From: Pseudomonadota bacterium
GTDB taxonomy: Bacteria > Pseudomonadota > Gammaproteobacteria > Burkholderiales > Thiobacteraceae
Length of the DNA stretch: 64,000 nucleotides
Assembly (NCBI GenBank): GCA_021812385.1
Contig: JAKANO010000009.1
Location: forward strand, 1-64,000
Reading direction: 5' to 3'
Each line of letters starts with the position of its first letter. The stretch's first letter is position 1. Position numbers and translations under genes: made by a program. The notes beneath the pieces are model-generated. The model saw only the letters and a list, made by a program, of their open reading frames with translations, was not told the DNA's origin and ran no database searches. Below, one piece after another: positions 9,304 to 17,759 of this stretch.

Positions 9304-9804
9304 ATGGCCGAGCCGTTCTCCCGTTTCAAGTCTGTCTCCGTCGATGTGCTGATGCAGATGGAGCTCGAAGACTTGCCGGCGCACGCATTTCCGACCTCGC
9401 CGACGGAGTGCGCGCGTTGCGGCGCGGTGTATTACGACGGGCGCTGGCGTTGGGGGGTGGCCCCGGGGCATGTGCGGGAAGGCCTGTGCCCCGCCTGCGA
9501 GCGCATCGCGCAACATCTCCCGGCAGCTTGGATCGTGCTGACAGCGGGATTTTCGGAGCATCAAGATAACGCCTTGCGCTTGATCGAAGAAGGCGCGGAA
9601 CGCGCGCGTGCCCTGCATCCCTTACGACGTTTAATCGGTCGCGCGATGGGCGCTGACGGTTTAGAGTTGAGCTTCACCGACATGCGGCTGGCGCGGGAAC
9701 TGGCGGATATTGTGCAGCATGCTTTCCACGCGCAATTGACTTACTACTATGATGCTGAAGCGCGCCAATTGCGCATCGTGGTGATGAGCCAAAAGCCTAG
9801 CTAA
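9304..9804 (+). CDS. Zinc-ribbon protein, BCAM0308-like
   Basis: The 166-residue protein carries two CxxC knuckles, CARCGAVYYDGRW (residues ~37-49) and LCPACERI (~62-69), likely one zinc site. The C-terminal half is an alpha-beta segment (GLELSFTDMRLARELADIVQHAF...LRIVVMS). It resembles the uncharacterised BCAM0308 family from memory; no activity is known. It starts one base after pyrC and lies 16 bases before the Lon-like gene, so it may work with that protease. Confidence 0.6.
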   Translation: MAEPFSRFKSVSVDVLMQMELEDLPAHAFPTSPTECARCGAVYYDGRWRWGVAPGHVREGLCPACERIAQHLPAAWIVLTAGFSEHQDNALRLIEEGAERARALHPLRRLIGRAMGADGLELSFTDMRLARELADIVQHAFHAQLTYYYDAEARQLRIVVMSQKPS

Positions 9805-9820
9805 CCGAGCACACACAACC

Positions 9821-12229
9821 ATGACCGATTTGCTTCCACTCACGCCCCAACAGCTTTATACCGCCTGCGACTTGAGCGCCAGCGCGTTTGCAACGACGCA
9901 AGAACTGCCGGATCTGAGCGAATTCATCGGCCAAGCCCGGGCCTTGGCTGCGGTGCAGTTCGGCATCGGCATGCGCCATGAGGGCTACAACCTGTTCGTC
10001 GTCGGCCCGCCCGGAGTGGGCAAGCGCTCATTGGTGACGCAGTTCTTGGGGGAGCAGGCGCAAACCCAGGAGACGCCGAGCGATTGGTGCTACGTCAATA
10101 ATTTTACCGAGGCGCACAAACCACGCGCGCTTAAATTGCCGCCGGGCCGCGGCATGGAATTCCGCGAGCGTATCGCGCGCATGGTGGAAGATCTGCGGAC
10201 GGTGATCCCGGCCGCGTTCGAAGCCGAGCAATACCACCGCAAGACCGAGTCGCTGCATGAGGAGCTGCAGCAGCGCGAAGAAAAAGCCGTACAGGCGCTC
10301 GGCGACAGCGCAACGGCACAGGGGATCGCGTTGTTGCACACGCCGGACGGATTCGTGTTCGCACCGATGCGCGAAGGCGCGGTGCTGCCGCCGGAAGAAT
10401 ACGAAAAGCTCCCGGATGCCGACAAGCAACGCATCGATGCGCAGGTGGAGGTGTTGCAGGAACAGCTGCAAACGCTGCTGCGGCAGTTCCCCGGCTGGCA
10501 CCGCGAAATGCGCGAAAAGCTGCGGCAGATCAATCACGAAACTGCGCTGCTTGCGACCGAGCATTTGATCGACGAGTTGCGCGAAGCCTACGCCGACCTG
10601 CCGCCGGTGCTCGACTATCTGCAAGCGGTGCAGCAGGATGTGGTGGACAATGCGACTCTGTTCATCAAGCGCGAAGGCGCACTGGCCGAGGCGCTGGACG
10701 GTGCGCTGCGCCGTTATCAAGTCAACCTGCTGGTCGATCACCGCGCGGGTTTGGGCGCGCCGATTGTTTCCGACGATCATCCGGTCCACGACAGCCTGCT
10801 GGGGCGGGTGGAACACCTGGCGCAAATGGGCGCGCTGGTCACCGACTTCACCCTGATCAAGCCCGGGTCGCTGCATCGCGCCAATGGCGGCTATCTGCTG
10901 CTGGATGCGCACAAGCTGCTCACGCAGCCGTTTGCCTGGGATGCGCTCAAGCGTGTGCTGTACGCGCATGAGATACGCATCGAATCGCTGGGCCAGATGC
11001 TGAGCCTGGTGTCCACGGTGTCGCTCGAACCCGAGCCGATTCCGCTGCAAGTGAAAGTGGTGCTGTTCGGCGAACGTCTGCTGTATTACCTGCTGCAAGA
11101 ATACGACCCCGAGTTCTCTGAGCTGTTCAAGGCTACGGCGGAATTCGAAGACCAGCTGTCGCGCGATCCCGAGGCCAATCAACTGTATGCACGGTTGATT
11201 GCGACATTGACGCGTAAGGAAGCGCTGCTGCCGTTCGAGCGTGACGGCGTAGGGCGCGTGATCGAGCAGGCGTCGCGTCTCGCGGACGATGCGGAAAAGC
11301 TCTCGACGCATATGGCGAGCATTGTCGACCTGTTGCGGCAGGCGGACTACTGGGCGCGCCAGGCGGGCATCGCGCAGGTCGGCGCTGTGCAAGTGCAGCA
11401 GGCGATTGATGCGATCGAGGAGCGCGCCAGCCATTTGAAACAGCGCCTGCAGGAAGAAATTCTGCGCGGCACGCTGCTGATCGATACCGCCGACGCTTAT
11501 CCGGGGCAGGTCAACGGTTTGTCCGTGGTCGACTTGGGCAACTATGCCTTTTCCTATCCCGTGCGCATCACGGCGACCACGCGCGTGGGCGACGGCGACG
11601 TGATCGACATCGAGCGCGAAGTCGAGTTGGGCGGCGCGATCCACAGCAAGGGTGTGATGATCTTGTCGGCGTTCCTGGCCGCGCGCTTTGCGCGCTCGCA
11701 TCCGTTATCGCTGGCGGCAAGCTTGGTGTTTGAGCAGTCCTACGGCTTCGTCGAAGGCGACTCCGCCTCGCTGGCCGAGTTGTGCGCGCTGCTGTCGGAC
11801 TTAGCACAGGCGCCGATTCGACAAGCGATCGCCGTGACCGGCTCGGTGAACCAGCAAGGCCAGGTGCAAGCCATCGGCGCCGTGAACCAAAAAATCGAAG
11901 GTTTTTTCGATATCTGCGCCGCCCGCGGGCTGACGGGCGATCAGGGCGTGGTGATCCCCGCCGCCAACGTCAAGCATCTGATGTTGAAGCGCGCGGTGGT
12001 CGATGCCGCAGCCCAAGGTAAATTCCGCATCTACGCGGTGGATACGGTGGATCAGGCCATCGAAATCCTGACCGGCGTTCCCGCCGGCCTGCCGGACGCG
12101 CGCGGTCACTTGCCGGAAGGCAGTATCAATTTTATGGTGGCCGTGCAGTTGCTGCAGCTATCGATGATCCGGCAAAACTATGCCGGCGTCGAAAAGCAGC
12201 GCCATCGCCGCAAGAAGAAGCCGCACTAA
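9821..12229 (+). CDS. Lon-like ATP-dependent protease (S16 family, LonB/LonC type)
   Basis: An 802-residue AAA+ protease. The N-terminus leads quickly into Walker A (GPPGVGKRS, K68), followed by a long helical insertion (~residues 130-270) in place of the Lon substrate-binding domain. A Walker B-like segment (GGYLLLDAHKLL) and the AAA+ lid follow. The C-terminal S16 domain has the Ser-Lys dyad: Ser648 in VEGDSAS and Lys691 in GAVNQKIEGFF, 43 residues apart as in E. coli Lon. This is the YcbZ/LonC-like group rather than classical Lon. The substrate is unknown. The preceding zinc-ribbon gene is probably co-transcribed. Confidence 0.88.
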   Translation: MTDLLPLTPQQLYTACDLSASAFATTQELPDLSEFIGQARALAAVQFGIGMRHEGYNLFVVGPPGVGKRSLVTQFLGEQAQTQETPSDWCYVNNFTEAHKPRALKLPPGRGMEFRERIARMVEDLRTVIPAAFEAEQYHRKTESLHEELQQREEKAVQALGDSATAQGIALLHTPDGFVFAPMREGAVLPPEEYEKLPDADKQRIDAQVEVLQEQLQTLLRQFPGWHREMREKLRQINHETALLATEHLIDELREAYADLPPVLDYLQAVQQDVVDNATLFIKREGALAEALDGALRRYQVNLLVDHRAGLGAPIVSDDHPVHDSLLGRVEHLAQMGALVTDFTLIKPGSLHRANGGYLLLDAHKLLTQPFAWDALKRVLYAHEIRIESLGQMLSLVSTVSLEPEPIPLQVKVVLFGERLLYYLLQEYDPEFSELFKATAEFEDQLSRDPEANQLYARLIATLTRKEALLPFERDGVGRVIEQASRLADDAEKLSTHMASIVDLLRQADYWARQAGIAQVGAVQVQQAIDAIEERASHLKQRLQEEILRGTLLIDTADAYPGQVNGLSVVDLGNYAFSYPVRITATTRVGDGDVIDIEREVELGGAIHSKGVMILSAFLAARFARSHPLSLAASLVFEQSYGFVEGDSASLAELCALLSDLAQAPIRQAIAVTGSVNQQGQVQAIGAVNQKIEGFFDICAARGLTGDQGVVIPAANVKHLMLKRAVVDAAAQGKFRIYAVDTVDQAIEILTGVPAGLPDARGHLPEGSINFMVAVQLLQLSMIRQNYAGVEKQRHRRKKKPH

Positions 12230-12258
12230 ACGTGGCGCAGGCATTGGGGGCATGATGC

Positions 12259-12927
12259 ATGGTCAGCGCTGAATCGATGATTGAGCTTGTTGGAATTGCC
12301 TGCGCCTGGATCGTCTATGGCGCGCTGCATACCTGGCTTGCCGCCCATGCGGTCAAGCATTGGGTAGAGCAGCATTGGCCCACGATCTGGCCGGCCTACC
12401 GCCTGCTCTTCAACCTGCTTGCCGTGGTGTTGCTGCTGCCTTTGTTATGGATCACCTATCGCTATGACGGCGCGTCGCTTTGGCGGGTGCCGAGCGTCAT
12501 CGCCTGGCCGGCGCTGGCCATCGCGCTGGCTGGCTTCGCCTGGAGCATGAAATGGTATGACGGCGCGACTTTTCTCGGGCTGCGCCAATGGCGTGATCGG
12601 GTGGGGCCGGACGCGGAGTGCGAAGCCTTCACGCTCTCGCCCTTGCATCGCCATGTGCGCCACCCCTGGTATACGCTGGGCTTGTTAGTGCTGTGGACGC
12701 GCGATTTAAATGCGGCCTGGCTGCTGGCGGCGATCGTGGTGACGATTTATCTGGCCATCGGCAGCCGCCTGGAAGAAAACAAATTAATCGCGCTCTACGG
12801 TTCCGCTTATCGGCGCTATCGCCGGCGCGTCCCCGGCCTGTTGCCGATTCCCGGGCGCAGTCTGAGTAAAGATGAGGCGCGCATGTTGGAAAGCCAGGCA
12901 CATCAAGATTTTCATCCATCGCGTTGA
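12259..12927 (+). CDS. Isoprenylcysteine carboxyl methyltransferase-like membrane protein
   Basis: Five or so membrane segments are evident (for example LLFNLLAVVLLLPLLWITY and WLLAAIVVTIYLAIGS). The C-terminal part shows the ICMT/PEMT-like pattern: LHRHVRHPWYTLGLLVLW, then SRLEENKLIALYGSAYRRYRRRVP, the usual RHPxY and EExxL...GxxYxxY elements. These proteins methylate small lipophilic or prenyl substrates with SAM; the substrate here is unknown. GGGGG lies 8 bases before the ATG. The stop codon is embedded in the -35 box of the next promoter. Confidence 0.78.
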   Translation: MVSAESMIELVGIACAWIVYGALHTWLAAHAVKHWVEQHWPTIWPAYRLLFNLLAVVLLLPLLWITYRYDGASLWRVPSVIAWPALAIALAGFAWSMKWYDGATFLGLRQWRDRVGPDAECEAFTLSPLHRHVRHPWYTLGLLVLWTRDLNAAWLLAAIVVTIYLAIGSRLEENKLIALYGSAYRRYRRRVPGLLPIPGRSLSKDEARMLESQAHQDFHPSR

Positions 12928-12953
12928 CACGACGCAGCGCGCCCCCGCATAAT
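12924..12953 (+). promoter_or_regulatory. Strong sigma-70 promoter (TTGACA-N18-CATAAT)
   Basis: A perfect -35 box TTGACA (12924-12929) and a one-mismatch -10 box CATAAT (12948-12953) are 18 bases apart. The predicted start is near 12960. No open reading frame with a good ribosome site starts there; the transcript would run into the strong terminator at 13089-13119. Confidence 0.7.
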
Positions 12954-12959
12954 CGAGCC

Positions 12960-13119
12960 ATGCCTTCATTCATCGCCATTCGTCCGAACCACCCGCTACC
13001 CTGCGTCATTCGCATGGTATGGCGCCGTTCGGTTCGTGGCCCGGAGAGTGTTAGCGCATAAGCAGCAATGTAAGCTAAGCAAGTTTCCAAAGGCCACAGA
13101 CCATCTCTGTGGCCTTTTT
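12960..13119 (+). ncRNA. Candidate structured small RNA or transporter leader RNA
   Basis: About 160 bases lie between a near-consensus promoter and a rho-independent terminator. The interior can fold into a long stem: CGAACC (12985) with GGTTCG (13031); CGC (12994) with GCG (13022); TACC (12997) with GGTA (13016); TGCG (13002) with CGCA (13011), capped by TCATT. A smaller helix TTAGC / GCTAA (13051, 13074) follows. The only ORF, 33 codons from 12960, has no ribosome site. It could be a free small RNA or a riboswitch-like attenuator for the EamA gene 35 bases downstream of the terminator. I do not recognise a known class. Confidence 0.5.
13089..13119 (+). terminator. Rho-independent terminator
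   Basis: A perfect 12-bp stem (AAAGGCCACAGA / TCTGTGGCCTTT) with a 5-base loop is followed by a T run. It ends the candidate RNA and sits just upstream of the EamA gene, where it could also act as an attenuator. Confidence 0.88.
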
Positions 13120-13153
13120 GTTTTTACGAATCCGAAAAAAATGGGGAAATAAA

Positions 13154-14044
13154 ATGTCCTTGCCCTTCGCCTTTGTCGCCGTCGTATTGATTTGGTCCAC
13201 CACGCCGCTGGCCATCAAGTGGAGCGCACTCGGCGCCGGTTTCGGCTTTGCCGTATTCGCGCGCATGGCCATCGGCGTCGCGCTGTGCGCGCTGTTGCTG
13301 GCAGTCATGCGCATTCGCATGCCGTGGCACCGCAGCGCGCGGCTGACCTATGCGGTGAGCGGCAGCAGCGTGTTCGGCGCAATGATCCTCACCTACTGGT
13401 CGGCGCAATACGTCAGCTCCGGGCTGATCTCGGTGTTGTTCGGTTTGTCGCCGCTGATCACCGGCCTGGGCGCGGCCTATTGGCTCAAGGAACAAGCGCT
13501 GACATGGAACAAGATTGGCGGCATGTTGCTTGGGGTCGTCGGCTTGGCGATTATTTTTTACCACAACATCACGCTCGGCCCGCATGCCTTTGCCGGCATT
13601 GCGGCCCTGCTGGGCGCGGTAACGATACAGTCCTTGGGCTTGGTATGGATCAAGCGTATTGCCGACCACAGCTCGCCGGTGGCGATTAATCTCGGCACGC
13701 TGTCGTTCGCCTTGCCCTTGTTTGCGCTGACTTGGCTGTTGTCGGAAGGGCAGGTGCCGGCGGCAATTCCAGAACGCGCGGCGATCGCCATCGCTTATCT
13801 CGGCTTGTTCGGCTCTGTCGTCGGCTTCGTGCTGTATTTCTACATGATCAAGCACATGGAAACCGGGCGCGTGGCTTTGATTACGCTGATCACGCCGGTG
13901 CTGGCTTTACTGCTCGGACATGGTTTGAATAACGAAGCCGTGCCGTTCAATGTCTGGTTGGGTACGGCGGGAATCCTGGCGGGCTTGAGTTTGCACCAGT
14001 GGGGGGATTTAGCGCTGGCGCGTTTTGCGCGCGCCAGCCGCTAA
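13154..14044 (+). CDS. EamA/DMT-family transporter
   Basis: About ten hydrophobic segments in two EamA halves (residues ~1-135 and ~145-290) mark a drug/metabolite exporter of the inner membrane; characteristic pieces are WSTTPLAIKWS near the start and GLSPLITGLGAAYWLKEQ at the end of repeat one. The substrate cannot be read from sequence. The start at 13154 has GGGGA upstream; a longer frame opening at 13109 begins inside the terminator and is rejected. The terminator and structured leader in front suggest RNA-level control. Confidence 0.85.
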   Translation: MSLPFAFVAVVLIWSTTPLAIKWSALGAGFGFAVFARMAIGVALCALLLAVMRIRMPWHRSARLTYAVSGSSVFGAMILTYWSAQYVSSGLISVLFGLSPLITGLGAAYWLKEQALTWNKIGGMLLGVVGLAIIFYHNITLGPHAFAGIAALLGAVTIQSLGLVWIKRIADHSSPVAINLGTLSFALPLFALTWLLSEGQVPAAIPERAAIAIAYLGLFGSVVGFVLYFYMIKHMETGRVALITLITPVLALLLGHGLNNEAVPFNVWLGTAGILAGLSLHQWGDLALARFARASR

Positions 14045-14054
14045 GCAGAAGCGG

Positions 14055-14083
14055 CGTGGCTGCTTGATAGCAAAGCAGCCACG
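14055..14083. terminator. Bidirectional terminator between convergent genes
   Basis: An 11-bp stem (CGTGGCTGCTT / AAGCAGCCACG) with a short loop lies between the convergent EamA gene and the small secreted-protein gene. T-rich flanks are weak, so efficiency is uncertain. Confidence 0.6.
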
Positions 14084-14096
14084 TGCAAGCAGGAAA

Positions 14097-14297
14097 CTAT
14101 TTCTTTGCGGCAGACAGGCCTAAGATCGCGCGCGGAATTTTCGGGGTGCTCAACTGGCTGACGCCCGACGACTTGATCGGGAGCAAATCGGATTTTGGTT
14201 CCGGGCTTGGGGGGCTGCCACTGGAGCCGGCCATCACGGGCGCGGAAAAGGCAACAGCGGTTGCGGTCACGGTCAGTGCAATTAAAAACTTATTCAT
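14097..14297 (-). CDS. Small secreted protein (66 aa), unknown
   Basis: A clear signal peptide (FLIALTVTATAVAFSAPVMA) precedes only ~43 mature residues rich in Ser, Pro and Lys, with SPPSPEP near the new N-terminus and a basic end. AGGAG stands at a proper distance before the ATG, so translation is well supported. No domain is recognised. It is divergent from the secreted TPR-CHAT gene, with a shared 140-base promoter region, so the two may be related in function; that is inference only. Confidence 0.65.
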   Translation of the reverse strand: MNKFLIALTVTATAVAFSAPVMAGSSGSPPSPEPKSDLLPIKSSGVSQLSTPKIPRAILGLSAAKK

Positions 14298-14437
14298 GGC
14301 GAATGCTCCTGTAATAGTTGAGAAAACCCTGTTAAAGCTGGTTCAAAACCGTAAGTCCATAGTATATTTTTAAAGGTAGGATGTAAATCAAGTAAGTTAT
14401 TGAATTTCTGTAGCTAACAACGGGGTGATCGAGCGCC

Positions 14438-17400
14438 ATGCAGCGACTGAGTAGCGGAATGGATGCAGGGCTGATTTCCCGTAGCTTGCTCGTCGTGGCT
14501 TTGATTTGCGCATCCCCCGCTTGGAGCCAAGCCGGCATTGCGCAAGGCCAAAGCGCGCAAGCCCCGAGTGAAGAAGTTCAGGCCGCAGCCGAACTCAACG
14601 ATCGCGCACAAGAGCTGTACCGAACAGGCCGCTACGCCGAAGCCGAGCCGCTGTATCAGCGCAGCCTGGCGCTCAGAGAAAAAATTTTCGGCCCCATGCA
14701 TGCCGAGGTCGCGACCAGCCTGAATAATCTCGGCCTGCTATATCGCGCCCAAGGGCGCTACGCCGAAGCCGAGTCCAGTTACAAAAGAAGCTTGGCGATG
14801 CGCGAACAATTGTTTGGCGCAGCGCATCCCGAGGTGGCGGCCGTTCGCAATAACCTGGGTCGGGTGTATCAGGATCAAGGTCATTATGCGCAAGCCCAAC
14901 AGTTTTATCAGCAGGCCTTATCGATCCGCGAGCAAGCGCTTGGATTAAACCATCCGGATGTGGCAAGCAGCCTGAATGATATGGCGTCTTTGTTGTGGGA
15001 ATTAGGGCGCTATGCGGAAGCCGAGCCGCTGTTCAAGCGCAGCCTGGCGATCCGCGAGCAGGCGCTGGGCGCCAAGCATCCGGAAGTGGCGCAAAGCTGC
15101 AACAACCTGGGTCTGTTGTATTGGAACCAAGCGCGCTTCGCCGAAGCAGAGCCCTTGCTTCAGCGTGGCCTGACGATCCGGGAATTGGCGCTGGGGCCGG
15201 ATCATCCTGATGTGGCGGTGAGCCTCAACAATCTCGCGCTGCTGTTTTATTCGCAAGGGCAATATGCGCAAGCCGAGACGCTGTATCGGCGCGCCTTAGC
15301 GATTCGCGAAAAGGCGTTTGGCGCAAATCATGTGATCGTCGGTTTGACCTTGAATAACCTGGCGCGGCTGTACGGCGATCAAGGCCGCTATGCAGAAGCC
15401 GAACCGCTCTACCGACGCAGCTTGACGATCCGCGAGGCCGCCCTTGGTCCGAATCATCCGGACATCGCGACCACGCTGAACAGCCTCGGATTGTTGTATG
15501 ACGCGCAGGGCCGTTATGCGGCGGCGGAGCCCTTGTTCCTGCGCGCGCTCAAGATACGGGAAACCGCATTTGGCCCAGGGCATCCCTATGTCGCGCATGT
15601 GCTGAATAATCTGGCGCAACTCTACGAGCACGCGGGGCGCTACACGCAAGCCGAGCCCTTGTATCAGCGCGCATTATCGATTCGAGAAACAACGCTCGGC
15701 GCCGAGCATCCCGACCTGACGATCATCCTGGATAACCTGGCGCGGCTGTACGCGCGGCAACATCGCTTCGAGCAAGCGCTGCGCTATTCAACGCGCGGCT
15801 ATGAAATTTTGCGCAAACGCTTCACCCAAGCATCCGGCATGCGCGCGGGACAACTGGCGGAGCAACAGTCCAAGCGCGCGTATTTTGCGCGCCATGTAGC
15901 GCTGCTGCAGCGCGCGCGGCGCGCCGATGCCGCGTCCTTCGCATTCGAAGCCGCGCAACTCGCGCAGGCTTCCAGCGTAGGGCAGAGCGTGGCGCAGATG
16001 GCGGCGCGCTTTGCCGTGCAAGGCGATGCGCTGGCCCTGGCCATTCGAGCGCAGCAAGATACGGCGGATCGCCTGGCGCACACGGACAAAGCCTTGATCG
16101 ACGCCATCGGCCAGCCGCCGCAAAAACAAAATCCCGCGCAAGTGGCGGCGCTGCGCCAAACGCTGGGCGAACTCGATAGCGCGCTGGCCACGCAAACCAA
16201 AAACATTTCCGAACGCTTTCCCGAATACGACAGCCTGGTCAGCGCGGCGCCGATTTCCGTACGCGAAGCGCAGCAGCTGTTGCGCCCGAACGAAGCGCTG
16301 CTGTTCTATCTGATCGACGCGCAAGGCAGTTTCGCTTGGGTGGTGCGTCCGCATCGCATCGACTTCCGCCGTCTTAACATTACGCGCCAAGATTTAGAGC
16401 GTCGTGTTCGCGCGTTGCGCGCCCGGCTCGACCCGCAACAAAATTCCGATCTCCTGCCCTACGATGCTGCCGCTGCGCATGCGCTGTACCAAAAAATCTT
16501 CGCGCCGCTGGAGCCCGCCCTCAAGGGCGTACAGCATGTCATCCAAATCAACGACGGCGCTTTGCAGAGCTTGCCGTTCGCGGTATTGGTGAGCAAGGCG
16601 CCCAGTCACCACGACAAACCTGTTTGGCTCACCGAGCGCTTTGCGTTTTCCGTGGTGCCTTCGGTATCCGCGTTGCGCGCACTGCGCAGCTTCAGCCGCG
16701 CCCAAGCGAAAGTGCAAGCGCGCGAGCAAGCCTTCATCGGCTTCGGTAATCCGGTGCTGTTGGGGTTCCACGGCAGCCAGCGCGGATTGGTGGCGCGCGC
16801 ATTATTTACCCAAGCCGCACTGGGCGTAACCAGCGGCATCGCGGATGTAAACGAAATCCGCCAAGCTTCGCCCTTGCCCGATACCGCGCTGGAACTCAAG
16901 GCGCTGGCGACGACGCTCAAGGCCTCTGACGCTAGCTTGCACTTGCAACAGGATGCGAGCGAGCGCGCCGTGAAAAGCCTGGATCTATCGCGTTACCGCG
17001 TGCTGGCCTTCGCCACCCACGGCGTGATGGCGGGCGAACTCAGCGGCGTAGCGGAACCGGGATTGATCCTCACACCGCCGCCGCAAGGCACGCTGCAAGA
17101 CGACGGCTATCTCTCCGCCTCGGAAGTGGCGCAACTCAAACTCAACGCCGACTGGGTGCTCCTCTCCGCCTGCAACACCTCCGCGCCCGATGGCACGCCC
17201 GGCGCGGAAGGCTTGTCCGGCTTGGCCAAGGGCTTCTTCTACGCCGGCGCGCGCTCGCTCTTGGTGTCCAACTGGTATGTGGTGTCCGATGCCGCCGTGC
17301 GCATCACCACCGAAATGCTCAAGGATTACACGGCCAAGCCTGAGCTAGGCAAGGCCGAGGCGTTGCGGCAGGCGATGCGCAAACTGCGCAATGATCCGCG

Positions 17401-17461
17401 CTATGCACAGCCCTTGTTCTGGGCGCCGTTTGTCGTGGTTGGGGAGGGTGGCGCGGGTTGA
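14438..17461 (+). CDS. Secreted TPR-CHAT protein (caspase-like peptidase domain)
   Basis: A 1007-residue protein. Residues ~10-32 form a signal peptide (SLLVVALICASPAWSQA). Residues ~51-455 hold ten 42-residue kinesin-light-chain-type TPR units (GRYAEAEPLYQRSLALRE, then LNNLGLLY). After a helical linker, a CHAT domain covers ~700-1003 with the expected dyad: His861 in FATHG and Cys912 in LLSACNT, followed by GLAKGFFYAGARSLLVSNW. CHAT domains are separase/caspase-like; some cut proteins in defence or death pathways. The signal peptide would place this one outside the cytoplasm. The target is unknown. Confidence 0.88.
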   Translation: MQRLSSGMDAGLISRSLLVVALICASPAWSQAGIAQGQSAQAPSEEVQAAAELNDRAQELYRTGRYAEAEPLYQRSLALREKIFGPMHAEVATSLNNLGLLYRAQGRYAEAESSYKRSLAMREQLFGAAHPEVAAVRNNLGRVYQDQGHYAQAQQFYQQALSIREQALGLNHPDVASSLNDMASLLWELGRYAEAEPLFKRSLAIREQALGAKHPEVAQSCNNLGLLYWNQARFAEAEPLLQRGLTIRELALGPDHPDVAVSLNNLALLFYSQGQYAQAETLYRRALAIREKAFGANHVIVGLTLNNLARLYGDQGRYAEAEPLYRRSLTIREAALGPNHPDIATTLNSLGLLYDAQGRYAAAEPLFLRALKIRETAFGPGHPYVAHVLNNLAQLYEHAGRYTQAEPLYQRALSIRETTLGAEHPDLTIILDNLARLYARQHRFEQALRYSTRGYEILRKRFTQASGMRAGQLAEQQSKRAYFARHVALLQRARRADAASFAFEAAQLAQASSVGQSVAQMAARFAVQGDALALAIRAQQDTADRLAHTDKALIDAIGQPPQKQNPAQVAALRQTLGELDSALATQTKNISERFPEYDSLVSAAPISVREAQQLLRPNEALLFYLIDAQGSFAWVVRPHRIDFRRLNITRQDLERRVRALRARLDPQQNSDLLPYDAAAAHALYQKIFAPLEPALKGVQHVIQINDGALQSLPFAVLVSKAPSHHDKPVWLTERFAFSVVPSVSALRALRSFSRAQAKVQAREQAFIGFGNPVLLGFHGSQRGLVARALFTQAALGVTSGIADVNEIRQASPLPDTALELKALATTLKASDASLHLQQDASERAVKSLDLSRYRVLAFATHGVMAGELSGVAEPGLILTPPPQGTLQDDGYLSASEVAQLKLNADWVLLSACNTSAPDGTPGAEGLSGLAKGFFYAGARSLLVSNWYVVSDAAVRITTEMLKDYTAKPELGKAEALRQAMRKLRNDPRYAQPLFWAPFVVVGEGGAG

Positions 17462-17759
17462 CTATGAGCGGTTTCATGTCCCGCGAAGAATGGCGCATAA
17501 GTGCCAGAAGTGGGCGACCGGTCAGCTTCTCCACACCAGTCACTCAGCACCACAACCCGCAACTCACTGCCATAGCTGACATTTCAAAACGAGGGCATAA
17601 TGCATTTGCCGTTGTCTCCTTTTATGTAACGAAATAACCGGATCGGCGCTCAAGAAGATCAACAAAAATCATCAAGATAAGCCCCTATGACATCTCGCTA
17701 TGTTAATAACTGCTCGGATACTTGGGTCTCTTGATTAAATTATTAGGGACGATACTTTC
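17462..17759. other. Gene-free spacer after the CHAT gene
   Basis: About 300 bases without a supported gene. Composition shifts from GC-rich to AT-rich near 17580. Short frames cross the CHAT stop but lack ribosome sites and family features. No terminator hairpin or repeat was found. Confidence 0.5.

Noticed and set aside
10028-11701. 557-codon open frame on the minus strand
   Set aside because: It lies wholly antisense to the Lon-like protease, is His/Gln/Arg-rich as expected from GC codon bias, and has no recognisable motif.
12960-13061. 33-codon frame at the start of the candidate RNA
   Set aside because: It would begin at the predicted first transcribed base without a ribosome site; the run of paired segments fits RNA structure better.
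17391-17579. 62-codon frame crossing the CHAT stop
   Set aside because: Mostly overlaps the end of the CHAT gene in another frame; no ribosome site.
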